The notes under the pieces are model-generated. The model did not search any database and was not told the origin of the DNA. It saw nothing but the letters and a program-made list of their open reading frames with translations. Both the position numbers and the translations under genes were made by a program. Shown here piece by piece: positions 46,944 through 60,176 of a stretch of DNA of 64,000 nucleotides. Within the stretch, counting starts at the first letter, position 1. Each line of letters opens with the position of its first letter. This stretch comes from Trichosphaerium sp. ATCC 40318 (Eukaryota; Discosea; Flabellinia; Trichosidae): positions 124,001 through 188,000 of the forward strand of contig JALMLS010000448.1 in assembly GCA_038496445.1 (NCBI GenBank). Direction: 5' to 3'.

Positions 46944-48999
46944 ATGGCAGAAACAGAGCCTTCACCAAAAGTTCTGGAAGGACTGAAGCAGATTTTCGAG
47001 TTTGCGGTGTACTACGGCAGAACAGACTTGATAGATTGTACGCTTTCTGAAAAAAACAAAAAAAAAAGTTGAGAAACGTTAACTGGCCAAAGAGGCGCTT
47101 GCGCACTGACCACAATGTCAGCTCTTCTCTTGCGCTATTTGTCAAAAGCTTCTTTTGTTTGGTAGTTATGCCTCTAGCGATGCTTGATGCAGACGAATAC
47201 CGCATTGTTTTGACACGTGTTTTTTTTTCTTTAGGTTGTATTTTAAGTGATGAGAACATAAAAAATTGCAACCCTGACCTTAAAAGGCTATTAACAATCA
47301 ATATAATAAGAGATCACTTGCATGGTATTCGCATACAGGATACGAACAAGGTGTTACAGATGTTTCAAGCGTTAGTTCCCGAATGTTGGAGAAAAGACGC
47401 AAACTCAAATTATGTCAAAATTCAGGTGGAGCTGATATACTTTGTACGTACATTTTACCTTCCTTTCCCTCTTGACGCATTTGGTGTCCATTTTTTATGT
47501 CATAGAACTGTAGTAGAAATGCAAAATAACAAAAAAAAAGAAAAGAAAAGTAGAAAAATCCAAAGACATCTTTTCCTTAGCTTACTTCTATTTAAGATGC
47601 TTCTACACCATATGGGGCAAGAAAATCTTGATGTTAATGCTATTGATAAGCTTATTGAAGATCTTGGGCTTCTTGCTGGTGACAGTACGGTTTACCCTCA
47701 CATGCATTCTTTCCTTTAAAAACTCTTTACTGACAATCTTTGTTAGCACCAACACCAGCTTCACAAGCTGGTGATTTATTAATACATAGTGTAATACCAG
47801 AAGAAACTTTAGAACAAATAAGGGAAGATTTTACATCCGTCATTAAGCTTTTAACAGCGAACCCCAATCCACTGGTTGAGTCGGATGTTTCGAAGACACT
47901 TAAAAGAAAATTCACTGTACAAAAACATTAATTTTTTTTCTCCTCTCTCACCCTCTCACCCTATTACATAGAAATTAACAAGAGATCATAGAATAGATAA
48001 TCTCCGTGAGTGTTTTACAACATACACTAAACCTTTTTTTGTTGCTTATGGAGAGCCACAATTAGTCACAAAGAAAAAGAAAAAGGTACAAACCAATCAA
48101 TTCAAAAAAAAAAAGACAATCCCCTCCGTCCTGAAACACATCTTTTAGAGGACAGCTTCATCCAAGGTTTTAAAAGAACCTGTCAGATTACGTGCAACTG
48201 AAATAAGCCGTTTACTTAAGGATATGGTAAGCTAGATTTAGTTACTCTGTAACTATTTTTGGATGAAGCTGTCTTCTAAAAAAAAATGTGGTTTTAGGGT
48301 CATCAAGATGGTGATCATGCCATGGGTTTAATAAGAAATGGATCAAATGAAGTTGTTACTAACTTTCTAAAGGATAATAACCGACGTAAAAACCAGCCAG
48401 ATGAGATCAATGACGAAATGGAGGAGGAAAACAGGGAGGTTGCTCCAATATTTGAAGACAGTGTTTCTGAACACAGTACAACTGATGTTCCTGGCCAACA
48501 ACACAATGATGGTATGCGATTAAAATCAAGCAAGCTTGACGTCATTCTAACTGCCATATTTTTTTTTTTAGAAGCGGTGCCAACCAACACTTCAAGAAGA
48601 AAAAAAAGAAAACGAAAAAGAAATGAGATTGAAGTAGAAGAAACAAACTCAGTTGAAAAGCCACCAAAAAAAATTATGAGAAGAAAGTCTTATACCTCTC
48701 GTGGGAAGAGAAGTTGGACAGAAAAAGAAGATGCAGCATTATTGACAGGTTTGTGTTTGGGTTTTATTGTCGTTTTCCTATTTCTTTCTTGTTTTGGTCC
48801 TTTTTTCTAATCAACCTATTTTTAAGGTATTTCTCGTTACGGTGTTGGCAGATGGATAGATATACTAGCCGATGATGAGTTAAAAGATGCACTATCCAGG
48901 AGGAGTAATGTTAACTTGAAAGATCGCTGGAGGACACTAGGAAGACTGGCGCAAATTATCTATCAAAAAATCGAAGGCGGTGAAGCTATTATTGGCTAA
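46944..48999 (+). CDS. telobox Myb protein, telomere-repeat-binding-factor-like
   Basis: Exon 1 (ATG 46944) ends ...YYGRTDLID with donor GTACGC; later exons give FMPLAMLDADEYRIVLT, CILSDENIKNCNPDLKRLLT and VLQMFQALVPECWRKD, an all-helical N-terminal half that could be a dimerisation domain like TRFH (inference). An acidic and basic linker follows, with nuclear-signal-like RRKKRKRKRNEIEVEE and KPPKKIMRRKS. The C-terminus is a single Myb repeat: RSWTEKEDAALLTGISRYGV, WIDILADDEL, and the telobox helix VNLKDRWRTLGRL, which matches the V(D/M)LKDRWR core of animal and plant telomere-repeat binders. It should bind duplex telomeric DNA of TTAGGG type or a close variant. The Myb assignment is strong; telomere function is inferred from the telobox. 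Confidence 0.85.
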
Positions 49000-49216
49000 A
49001 ACAGCGCCAAAAAACAAACCCCAGCTGGCTTTTTATCCCTTTTACTGTAAACAAAAAAACACGTGCTTGTAGCGTTCATTTTCTAGAAGAAAAGAAATAA
49101 TAAAATAAAATGCCTGTACTTCTTTAAACAAACAAGTACTTGACGCAAGCTTTGATTCCTATTTCTTTTTTTGTTTTAATGTACATATATTTTTTTTCTT
49201 TTTTGTTTTAGTTTCA

Positions 49217-52200
49217 TCAATTCATATAACCACGACACAATCGTGCACCACAGTTACAAGGTATCTTATCTTCCTCAATAGGGAACATATAGTCATAGGT
49301 GACCTCTTGTCCTTCTTGAATATCACATTTTGCAAAAATGACAATCTTTTTTTGACCATCGACTGCAACAGTTTGTGTAAACGAGTTAGGCTCACAAGAG
49401 TGATTAATAAACCTTGCTTGGCTACCTAAACACACAAACATAAGTACAATATCATCAATTTCATTAATAAAACACAAAAGAAAGAAGACACAAGAAAGCC
49501 AGCAAAGAACGAGAAAAAGTGAAAAAAATAAAGAACGAGATTGTCGTTTACTAACCTGCTTTTGTTGCATCGATAATTTCCTTGTCATCAACACGGAACA
49601 TGTAGCACCCAAGACCTTCGGCATCATACATTTTTTCTCTCTTATCAGCCATTCTCTGTCGAATTAACTCACCAACATACTCAAGAATCATGTCGCCTTT
49701 TCTGCAAAAAAAAAGACATTAATAAAACTTTCGTGCTCGCTTTCTTACTTTATGAACGCTTTTGTGAACACGCCCCAACCTTGAATACGACTATTCAATA
49801 CTTGTAGAGGTCTATCTCAACGTTAGTATATTCCAAGCTCCCACTCAATGTCACAAACTCACCTGTTGCGATTATTTCTAGCCTTCATATCCTTATACAA
49901 TTGTGCCATTGTAGGTTCTCCTTCAGATACTTGATCTCCGCCTTTGAATTCCAACTGAGAGACAAATGGTTAACTACAAAATACACACAAGTATGCTTTA
50001 AACGTACCTTTGGTCGGCTACGCTTTGATTGAAGTGCATCAGGGAATGGAATAGCCATTGAAGGATGATCGTGATACGAATCAAGGTACCGTAACTTTTC
50101 ATAGCGGTCAACACGTCCAGAGAATCCCTCAGTACGTGCGCATCCACTATCATTCTCCTCAAGATCAAGTTCAATAGCTTCTAAGCCGGTGACTAGACGA
50201 AAATTAACCAAGAATAACAGACAAGATGAAAACACTTTCATGTTTCCACGTACCCAAATATGCTTGGTAAAGGCGTTTATTGATGCGTATTTTCATCTCG
50301 TGCTGGAACATGTATCTACGACATAATCTTGCATCGGATAATTGTTCAATCAGTTTCACAACAGAAGGACATACTAAACCAAAGAAGTATCGGCCTAGAT
50401 TGTAAAGTTTAACAAAAAAAGTAATTCTAAATTTAAAACAATACTCACCATGCACGTGCTGTGTGATCGGTGTTGGCGCCGCCTTTTGTCCTTTTTCAGC
50501 AACAATTGCACTCCTGCTTTTATTAACACGATTAACAACCTTGTCCCATGCATCTACAAACACACGATAAGCTACTAGTACTAAAACCACAAAAAAAAGA
50601 CATACCTTCAGGAGAAGAAGCTCTAATGACAGTGCTAAACAAAACCCATTAATAACCACGCATTTGAGTAAACACCATCGTATATAAACAACGTACGTGT
50701 CATCATCTTCACAAACAACTTGAAATACTGGACCATCTTTACCCTAAACAAGAGACAAGTTAACAAAACGTTTCATGATGTCAATGCATACCTTCTTTAT
50801 GGTTAGCTCATACAAGCACCGTCTAGCCATCCGCGGTCCTTTTGGAACTTTCTTGGGCCTAGGAGGTATGGAAGGCAGTATCTTCAATGGAGGATCTGAA
50901 GGCACATTTGACTCATTAACACCGGAAGGAGTATCAACTTCCATTGGATCGCGCTTAATGTCAATCTCAGGGTTGGCACTCTCATTATTTACAGGCGTCG
51001 AAGGTGCCGACTCAGAGAGCATCCAGCTCCAATACATGCGCTTGGCAGTGTATCCAATAGGAAAGATAGCCTCAGGCTTATGATACCGATTATCCTTGTA
51101 TTCTACTATACCAAGACTGGTAACTGTAAGCACACCCAATCGTAGTCGTGGTAAGGAATCTATTCAAAAAAAGAAAAGAAATAAGCAAACTTGTGATGAA
51201 TTATTTCACTTGAAGCAAAAGTGGTTACCTTTGTTTTGCATCTGCATTGGCACGGGTACGTATAGTTTACGATGACGACGTTCAAAATAGTGCATGTAAG
51301 GCACTGTAGGTTTGTGTGTTGGTATATTTACTGTAACACGTTGACGCTTCTTCAAGGAAAGAGTTTTAGACGTATCAGCAGTATTTCCAGCTGTTTTTGA
51401 AACAACTAGAGATTTAACATCCTTTTTTTCCGTTGAATCATTTTTGCTTCCAGCAGGCCTCTTAATAGCTGATTGGCTTCCTGTAGATTTATTCAATGCT
51501 CCTGGTGCATCATTATCATCATCAGAACTAGAGAACCCACTAGATGCGTCATCACCTTCAGATTTTTCTTCCACCTAAATCCGAAAAGTCAATAAAAAAC
51601 CTCAAAACTATCAACATACAGCTTCCTTGTCTTGGTTTTTACGTGCTTCTTCAAGCGCAGCAATTCTCTTAAGAGGATCTATAAGAATAGCAGCATGAGC
51701 AGGACAGTATGAAAAGTTTTCATCCTACAAAACATTAGTGTCAACAAACAGCAAAAGGCAACAGATGTTCAAAAACCAAAAAAAAACCACGTGAGGTTTG
51801 ACGTACATTTGCCATGTAAAAGAAATTGCCATTTTTTATCGCGCATAGCAAGTGAAAGTGGCGAGAGCATCCTGGATATCTACAACTGACAGTAGCACCA
51901 CTTCTATTACAAACACGACACATGAGTGAATCTGCTCGATTAAGAACAATGTCAACATTCAATAAATCGCCATCACTGCCTTCAAAAATATCTTTTGACC
52001 ACAAAGCGCAGTTGACATGAACCCAAGTATCCACCCTTGCTGGCAACAACCGCCCAACAAACTTATTATCACCGTATCCACCACAAAGAGCACAACACCG
52101 CGAATCCTACATAAGGTATCAGTAACCCACCTCAAGCTCTAAAAACAAGTTACCTTAGAGAAATATGGGCTATCATCAATAGTAGCAACAACAAGTTTCT

Positions 52201-55200
52201 TTGGGTTCTTAGGCATACGCCTCTGTTTTGGTGTTTCCCTCTCTCTCAGTTTTGCCGATACTTTAAAGCTTGTATGAAATACTGTAAGGTCAGCTGGAGC
52301 AAAAGCAAGTTCAGAAAGGTAGTTCAATTTTTCTGATAACTCTTCATCATACATCTACAAGGAAAAAAATTGCATAAGTCGTTAAGATTGCCTAAATACC
52401 AAGTGATTTCGTACTTCAATATCCATTTGTCTTGAATTGTTAGCACGCTGTTTTGTACGTAAACGGTACTTTGGCCGCTTTTCTCTTGTTTCATGTAAGG
52501 AAGCATTTGCAGGGCCGGAGTGACGAGTGTGATACACTACCAAATACCGGTTAGTTGTGCTTTAGAAGATGTTCAATTAGGTATTTACCTCTTTGTCTTT
52601 CTACAGTTTCTTCCTGCTCCGCAAGTTCCTCTTCTTTTTCTAACTCCTTCTTTGTAGATTGCCAATAGGCTCCATTAAGTTCTCCAAAAGCAGGCGCTCG
52701 TGTTGACCTTCTTTTACGCCGTTTTTTGATAGGGTCTGAGAAATGTTTAGTGAAAAAGAAAAAAAAAATAGACAACAACCTGTACCTCTTGGATTGTAAT
52801 AATCAAAATCTGGATCCGATCGCGCTTTACGCTTTCGGCCTGTTGATGGATCTGCCATTTCAAATGTTTGCCAAGGGGCATTAGGTCGCGCTATGAAAGA
52901 AGGTTACAACAAAAACAAAAAAACTGAATGTAAAAAACTTACACTTCCTAGGAACACTTGTTGTTTTCCTACGGACTACTACAGGATTCTTGCGCTGTTG
53001 TGACCGCGGTTTTTCAATCATACTAAATACAGGTGTACCATTAGAGGAGGTAGAACAACGCTTCAAAAGCGTAGGCTCCCATCGTAAGTTATCAAAGGCA
53101 TTTTGTGGTATGAGAACAGTACGGGAACATTTATCTAAAGATGGTTACACTAAAACATGGACACAACAACGTACGGGACTGGGGAAGCGGTTCACCAAGA
53201 AGTGGGAGCATAGGCAAATCTGCTACAGGGCTATCCATGGAAAACTCATTTGCGCCAGCATTGTAATAAGATGGACCGTTGCTCGAAGAATGGTCGCTAT
53301 CATAGAAAGCTGCAACTTGAACAGGTTGTCCAACAGACATTGGTGCTTGCCATGTTGCTATAGATTGTTAAAACTATAAATAAAAGAACCCAAAATACCT
53401 GGTAAATCAGGAATAGGCGTGGCATGTGGCTCTTCTGTGAGTGTCTACAGGTTAAACTTAGATGAAACAACTGTACTAAAGACTTTGTACCTGTGCTACA
53501 GGTACCATAGCATACTCCGTATCAAGAGAGTTCCAATACTCCCCATTGGCATGATCATTACCAAAAGCATTATCCAAAGGCTGATACAAACGTAAATAAC
53601 AGTGTAATCACAATAAATAAAGAATCAAAATATTGGACGTACATGTGCAGGAACATTATTTTGGTTAAACCCTTCTTGGTATCCATTAAAACTTGCATCT
53701 GTGTTCCAAGATTGTTGTGGTATTTCAGCAGGAGGTAATTTTATTGGTGCGCATGGATTCTGAAGATCAGGAAGAGTAGAAAAATCAGGGAAAGCATTGG
53801 CGGGAGCGGGAATAGGCGTCGGTTGAGGATTTGGAAGCGATGGTGTAGTTGGAGCAGTTTGGTGTTGGGACTGATCTATACTTGTATGAGTAATGGTATA
53901 CATTAAGAATACAGCGAACTGTTAAACAAACGTACCAACTGCATATGAATACATGCCATCCATCGAAGACTTGGAAGAATATTGAGTCAGCAGCTTATTT
54001 GTCCCGTTGATTGGTGTTTTGTTGTTGCTGAAAGAACGTGGCCTGTTATTAGTCACATTACTCACAGCACCCATTGGTTTAACTGACTTTGCAACGGGTA
54101 AAGACAATTGCTTTACGTCCATCTAAAGTGACTGTAAATAACATAGTTGTAATGTAAGTAAGTAAAAAATAGTCACCTGAGGCCATTGTGATGTTGAGCC
54201 AGGGTTACTAAAATTTGGCAATGAAGGCAAGTGTGAATTATGGTTTCCATGAAGACTATTTCCACCATACAAATCGAGTACTGTTTGTTTTTTTGGTGAA
54301 TGTGTACGACTAGAATTGAGGGGCATTGAATAGTTGTAAGGTCCATTGTGATTCTTAGTTCGAAGCCCACCGTGTTCACGATCCCTCTTAGATAATGGCG
54401 TGAGCGATAAGCAAACATATAAACATCAAAAAGGAGCATACTTGTTTTTGCTGCCGGCGTTCTTGCTTGCGTTTTCGACGCTCCATAGCTAACACTTCAA
54501 GTGATTCATCAGCGTTCACGTTCTTCATTCTAGGACCTGAACGCTTTGGAGCAGACCGTCTGTATGAGCTCGATGGCTGATACGTTGTACTCTTCCTCGT
54601 AGGTTTCTTTTTCCGTACAAAACGTGGTGCAATATAAAACCCAGAAGCCGTTTTCACAAACCTGCAAGAAACGAAACATTAAATTTTTATATTTAACTGA
54701 TAAACAACTGCATTTTTTATGTACCTAGACTTTGAACCCAGTGTATTCACATCCCCACCAACACTAGCAGACATTGTTCGCTCAGGATTAGAACCTATCA
54801 CGAGTTATTTTAATAAACCAAAACAACAACAAAAGAAAGGTACCCTGACTACTAATAAGACCAATTTCCAAAGCAATATCAGTTATAGCTTTACCAGACA
54901 TTGATTTAGCAGCTTGCTGTAGTACAAGGAAAGCAGCGTCTTTAAAAGAGTATGATTTAGTAGGCTTTCTTGCCAACTTTACACGCTTTATTAGCTCTTG
55001 TTTACTTTTAACAGGAGCTATAAGACCTGACACAAACGTGAGTACTAATGGCAACCACTTTGTAAAGAAATTTAAGCTTTTCCATACCAGGTAAAGCTTT
55101 CTTCTTTGAAGCTGTTCGAACTTGTCTTTTTCGCTTTGTCCTTGGAGAAGAAGTTGAAGATTGCCTTCGACGACGTGTTCTTGGTACAAAAGCCATAGCT

Positions 55201-57155
55201 GAGATATCTCTATTCCCTCGTTTTGCTAGAAAGTGTCAAACATTGAAATACCAAAAAAAACCAGCCACGCACATTTAGACAAGCGCCTAGCCATTGCGGA
55301 CTGAGGTAACCCATAAGCTTCTTGATGCTTTGCTATTAAGCTTTTCCTGATCAAGTCTAGCTTTGTACCATATTCATCACCACAAGCCTCGCACAAAGTG
55401 CAACTGTAACGCCAACTAATCTCTGTGTTAATCTCGAGATTTAACTGTGAAAGAAATGGTACCTAGCGTCTGGACCAGTCCCTGGTCTACTTGCACCACA
55501 CCGTAGACATTTAACACAATCTGTACATATCCAACCATCATCATCAAGTTCAGAAGGTTTGGGTTCGTCTAATAAACAAAAGCTGTGGAAACACCGATCA
55601 CACTAAATAAAAAAATATGTTAACAGACTCATCACTCTTTGTGCGCCTCATACCTTGTCGCATACAATGAGTTTATCCTCATGAGTAGTGGCGCCACAAA
55701 CTTCACAACTCTTACAGTGATTACAACGCCATTCCTCCCGGGAAATCAACGTGGAAGTATCAACATGAGGAGTCAAACAGAATGTATGATAAACCTCTCC
55801 GCAATCATGACAGTGCAATAAAATATTGCTAGGTCCGCCCGAACCACATACAACACAAACATCAAGAGTGCAAGTTGGTTCTACTTTTTCATATAGAACA
55901 TCACGTTGAGGTACAACAACAGGTATTTCGTAACCAGGTAAATTAATTTTGAACTCTACAAAAAAAAAAACAATTAAAATCTACAAATAAGCTTATTACG
56001 CATTCTCCACGTACGTGGCTTAGACCCTTGCTTTATAGTAGCGTCTTTCGTTGTACCAACTTTGTTTTTAGACGCTATTTGCATACAGTTAGGTATTATA
56101 AATGAAGAAGCAACGTACCGGCAGATGAATCTTTTGAACCCTTGGTTTCAACATCTTCCATTTTGACGTCTACAAAAAAATTACAAATAGTCCAAATAAC
56201 ACAAAAACCAATTTATATGCCACTCAGGGCTACTAATAATAAAAGAAAAATATGAATCAAATTATTAAAAATCATAGTGAATCAAAAAATGAACATCTTT
56301 TTTTTTTGGTTTCGATATGAATTCCTGTGTCTCAGAATACGAGCATCATGATAAACTTACCCACTGTTCCTGCTTCCTTATTATTATTTGGTGTGCCTTT
56401 AGTATTTTTCGCGGTCCTTTGAGGAATAATAAGCCATTAAAAGGTAAACAATTGCAAATTAAAAAATTCTCGAAAAAAGAAAAAAGTGCAGAAATTAACG
56501 GCGGGAAATGCGTATACTCACGCGTTAACATCTCCAGTGGCATTAACACTCGATTTGATGGAGGAATCTACTTCCATTGGCGTAGGACCATTTTCGTCCT
56601 TATCGACATTTTTTTCTGTTTCGTTGCGTTTCGCCGTGTCTGTAGGGTCTGTCGACGCTAAAGCGTAATGAGAATAGAGCACGAACATTGAGTATTGTTT
56701 TAAAAAAACGTGGGGTGCGTATTGACGCTGTCACGCAATCATAGTGCCAATTATGCTGTAAATCGCGGAGTGGCAAAAAACATACAAAAGTAGATGTTTT
56801 GAATCGCACCTAAAACGTTAGAGCCATGCTCTGTTGAGTTACTACTCCCTTTGGAACATTCTTCGTCAAGGTTTAAGTCTTGTGAAGAGATCTTCCTACT
56901 AGGAGAACTATCGACTCCTTGTGACGAACAGCCTGTGGTATTGATATCCATTGCGTCGTTCGTGTCGTTGGTGACTGTATTTGTACGCTGTGATGAATTT
57001 ACGGAACTGTGAACTGCAAGATTATTCTTTACGTCTGAATCGGAATTCAATAGTTTAGAAGGAGGTTTTGGCTCCGTTTGAGGTGTTTCAATTTGCGTTG
57101 TCCCGCCTTCAGATTTTTGACCAAGAACGTTGTGGTGCGAGTTATTATGAGACAT
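49217..57155 (-). CDS. KMT2/trithorax-type histone H3K4 methyltransferase
   Basis: A large gene (about 8 kb, many short introns) from ATG 57155 ([20 protein letters not shown]) to TGA at 49217. Order: a Ser/Thr-rich acidic N-terminus; a PHD cluster ([54 protein letters not shown]); a basic and Gln/Pro/Asn-rich middle; an extended PHD ([49 protein letters not shown]). Then FYRN ([20 protein letters not shown]), FYRC ([15 protein letters not shown]), SET ([29 protein letters not shown]) and post-SET ([13 protein letters not shown]). SET catalytic and zinc residues are present, so activity is expected. In animals and plants such enzymes work in COMPASS complexes with WDR5, RbBP5 and Ash2L. This layout is KMT2A-D/trithorax rather than Set1. 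No bromodomain was seen. Confidence 0.93.
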
Positions 57156-57535
57156 AACGGCTCAACAACTGCGTATATTTTTTTGGTATTGTTTTGGTTT
57201 TCCTTTTTTTCACGTTAGTATAAACCAACGCGTTGATGTGGCGCGTTAACGTGCTCAAATAATGTTTGTAGAGATAACTGGGATTACAAAACAAACAAAA
57301 CGTATGAGAGTTATTTTATTTTAGCGCCATATGGTCCAGGCCGCACATCACGCGTTTTAGGTAATGACGTACGTTTGAATATTAATTTCGGCCAAGGCGC
57401 TACCAAAGCATTTGATACACAAATTCTACCACGTACAGCAGAGCGGCGCCCGGTAAAAAGATTCGTCAAAAATGGTAGTCAAAACAATTTGTCGCCTAAG
57501 CATTTCAAATTCGCACAAGACATAGAGGAGCAACA
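57156..57535. promoter_or_regulatory. divergent KMT2/KIN17 intergenic region
   Basis: 380 bp between two divergent start codons, so it should hold both promoters. It also contains a plus-strand open frame from about 57320 running over the KIN17 start in another frame (APYGPGRTSRVLGNDVRLNI...) and a minus-strand frame ending LPKTRDVRPGPYGAKIK, broken by one TGA. I cannot tell whether either is a gene. No TATA box is obvious. Confidence 0.4.
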
Positions 57536-58973
57536 ATGGCATTCCAAGATCAAAACAGGCTCGGCCTGTTTCGCGCAGAGAAACAGAAGCAAATGCGCAA
57601 AACCAAGTGGTATTGTCAAATTTGTGAAAAGTACGCATGCCATCGTTATAACAACGTAATTAACGAATTATTTAGACAGACATGGAGCGACCGCGGTTAC
57701 ATGCGGCATTGTGCCTCACCTTCTCACCAGAGGCGTATGAAAACATACTTGAAGCACCAGGTTAAGTTTGAAGCGATGTACAGTAGAAAGTACGGTATTA
57801 ACACGCTTGTAGATCACGTTAACACGTTAACACCTGAATAGGTTCAAAAGGCATTTCTTGGAGCTTTTAAAAACACGGTTTGCGAATCAAAAGGTAGAAG
57901 CGAATCTTGTTTACCAGGAGTTCATCCAGGATCGCAACCACATACATTTAAACGCAACCAAATGGAAAACACTCGCGAAATTTGTACAGTGGCTAGGTAA
58001 TAAAAAAAAATCAAATATCTTTAGTACTTCAACTAAACGCAGCTAAAACTTCCAAGGCGAATCTGGTAAATGTAAAGTTGAAGAATCAGAATTACGTGGT
58101 TGGATGATAGAGTATATCTCAGTGGAAGGCACAGTAGATAGGTTCAAACGCGTGTCAGAGAAGCGTAAACTGCAAGCAAAAGAAAAAGCACAATTAAGTG
58201 AAGAACAGAGACAGCAAAAGGCATTGCGGAAGCAAATGCGCGCAGCGAAAAGAGTAAACAAGGCTTTGGGCAGAGATAAAGAAGATGATGATGTTAAGCC
58301 TTTGATTCCACGTGCACAAGCTTTAGAGCCTGGGAAGAAGGATGGTGTGGAAGAAAAGGTGGCATTTAGTTTTACTCCTATTGTCAGAAAGAAAGTACCT
58401 ACTGTATTCTTTGGTGACGAAAAAGATAAAGATGAGAAGAAGGAGAAGAAGGAAAAGAAGAGAAAGAGAGAAGATGACAGTTATGATGATTCTAGGTCTC
58501 CAAAGAAGGTTAAAAAGAAAGCTGTTGATGATCGTAAAGAGAGGGTACGAGACGAAAGACGCGATTATTGGCTCGTACCTGGGATTGTTGTGAAGATAAT
58601 AAGCAAAAAAATTATGTGTGGAAAGTGTTATAAAGCTAAGGGTACAGTCATTGATCTTATAGATAAATATACTGGCCTTGTAAAAGTCCAAGTTGGCAAC
58701 GATATAATGAAGGTATGTAGTACTGAACCAGTAAGGCATTTCAGAATTTAATGTCTTTTTTAGATTAAAGTTGATCAAAATGCATTGGAAACAGTTATTC
58801 CCACTGTTGGTAGGCGCGTTAAGATTGTAAATGGTAAATATCGAGGCGAAACAGCAGAAGTGTTAAAAGCGAATTTTGACGATTTTAACTGTACAGTACA
58901 AATTTTGACAGGTGTCGCAAAAAGCGTTGAACTTGATAAACAATACGAGGACATATGTAAGATAGCCGGGTAG
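57536..58973 (+). CDS. KIN: KIN17 DNA/RNA-binding protein
   Basis: KIN17 is a conserved nuclear protein linked to DNA replication, repair and splicing. Exon 1 (ATG 57536) gives RKTKWYCQICEK; a 44-nt intron (GTACGC...TTTAG) joins it in frame to QTWSDRGYMRHCASPSHQRR, completing the C2H2 zinc finger. The second intron (GTACGG...GAATAG) gives YSRKFKRHFLELLKTRFANQ, and the winged-helix block YQEFIQDRNHIHLNATKWKT follows. A long charged linker (KDEKKEKKEKKRKREDD) leads to the tandem SH3/KOW-like C-terminal part: DYWLVPGIVVKIISKK, KGTVIDLIDKYTGLVKV, IKVDQNALETVIPTVGRRVK, GKYRGETAEV and QYEDICKIAG. Length (about 370 residues) and order match human KIN. Confidence 0.95.
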
Positions 58974-59107
58974 AGTAATTTGCCACGCAAAACCAAATGT
59001 AGAATAAAACTAGCCAAAAAATCTGTAATTTTTTTTGGCGTATTTAGTCAAAGTCGCTTCTTTTCATCATTATCTTCTCCCACCGCAAACACAACACCTC
59101 CTCCCAC

Positions 59108-60166
59108 ATGAGTACTTACCTACCAACTTCCCTTGTAGCCCAAACACCTGTATGCTGCCTAAAAGTGACAGAACAGACCTGCCTAAAGAAAGAGAATTAC
59201 TCTCATTCTTGCGGCGCCGGCGTATACAGTGACAGACTACCGTGGAGCCCAGAGACCTTTGTCGTGGTACCTTTGCGTTTCAGAAAACGATTTCACACTA
59301 TTTTATACTATATTGTGTGGAACAACGCTTAGGCACTCCTTACTTAGGTCAAAAACACACCGTTTACGATAGTGATCGACCAAACGGGTGATAAAACGTT
59401 TGACTTTCGCACTGCGCGATTTCAAGCCGACTTATACTACGATGTTCAACTGAGCACCAGTAATGATAACTCGCTCCAAAAGGTTGGCGTTTGTTTTGGT
59501 TTTAACGTTTTAAGTTTGGTTTTAAGTTTTGGTTTTAATTCCTTTGTTTACTTGTTCCTTTGTCATTTATATTTGTCCCTACGCTACGAAATGACATATT
59601 TAACGCTCTCAGGTTAATTTTGTGAAGCGACAACCCATTTCTTACAACGCTCTTGTTACTGGTAACTCGGTAACGCTGTCGGAGCTAAAGATAAAGGTAT
59701 CTGCGTAATGTTCGGAAATAGCAGTCGCTTTTTTTTTTCTCAAAGGAAACAGTTGTACTAACCCACCCAGGTGCTGACTTCTCAGCACGAAGGATCCTTG
59801 TTCCGAATTCGTGTTCGTGCTCTTGATCCTTCAGGAAATGACAAACTTATTGATCCGAGCTTGGATGTTTACTCTGCACCTATCAAAGTTATTTCCAAGC
59901 CAGACTTGAAAGGGACCCAGCGTGGTGGTAAGAGAAAAAGACAAACGGCAAACAGCAAACTAGTAGAAATGATGGAGAAGGTGCTTGCAGGTCAACAAAA
60001 ACAGCAAGAAATGCTTGAAGACTTTAAGAAAAACAATAAGTTAGAGGATGTTGTTTTTAGCATCGCAGCGCCCCTCGCCGACGGTTTTCCACCTCTTATG
60101 CCAGCTCAGGCTTACTGTGATATCAAACAGGAAGAAATAGTGCGCTTTGGACTTGAGCGAATCTAA
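59108..60166 (+). CDS. unassigned protein with a SAPIKVISK block, possible transcription factor
   Basis: Four exons join in frame. Exon 1 (ATG 59108, MSTYLPTSLVAQTPVCCLKV) ends PWSPETFVV with donor GTACCT; exon 2 is VKNTPFTIVIDQTGDKTFDF to SLQK; exon 3 VNFVKRQPISYNALVTGNSV to LKIK; exon 4 VLTSQHEGSLFRIRVRALDP to the stop at 60166. The strand-rich middle and the block YSAPIKVISKPDLKG suggest a beta-sandwich. It is followed by a basic GGKRKRQ stretch and a Gln/Lys coiled coil (MEKVLAGQQKQQEMLEDFKK), a layout often seen in DNA-binding regulators. That role is inference. It shares the motif S.P..V.S(K/R) and a preceding H...F strand with the gene at 6930-8157. It ends 10 bp before the next ATG. 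Confidence 0.65.
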
Positions 60167-60176
60167 CGTTTTATAG

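Noticed and set aside
47069..47240. Open frame MRNVNWPKRRLRTDHNVS... as a gene start
   Set aside because: Most of it is intron sequence of the telobox gene; only a middle piece (MPLAMLDADEYRIVLT) fits as an exon in the spliced frame.
59600..60166. RHD or CSL transcription factor identity for the SAPIKVISK protein
   Set aside because: The strand pattern is suggestive but no diagnostic DNA-contact motif of those families is visible.
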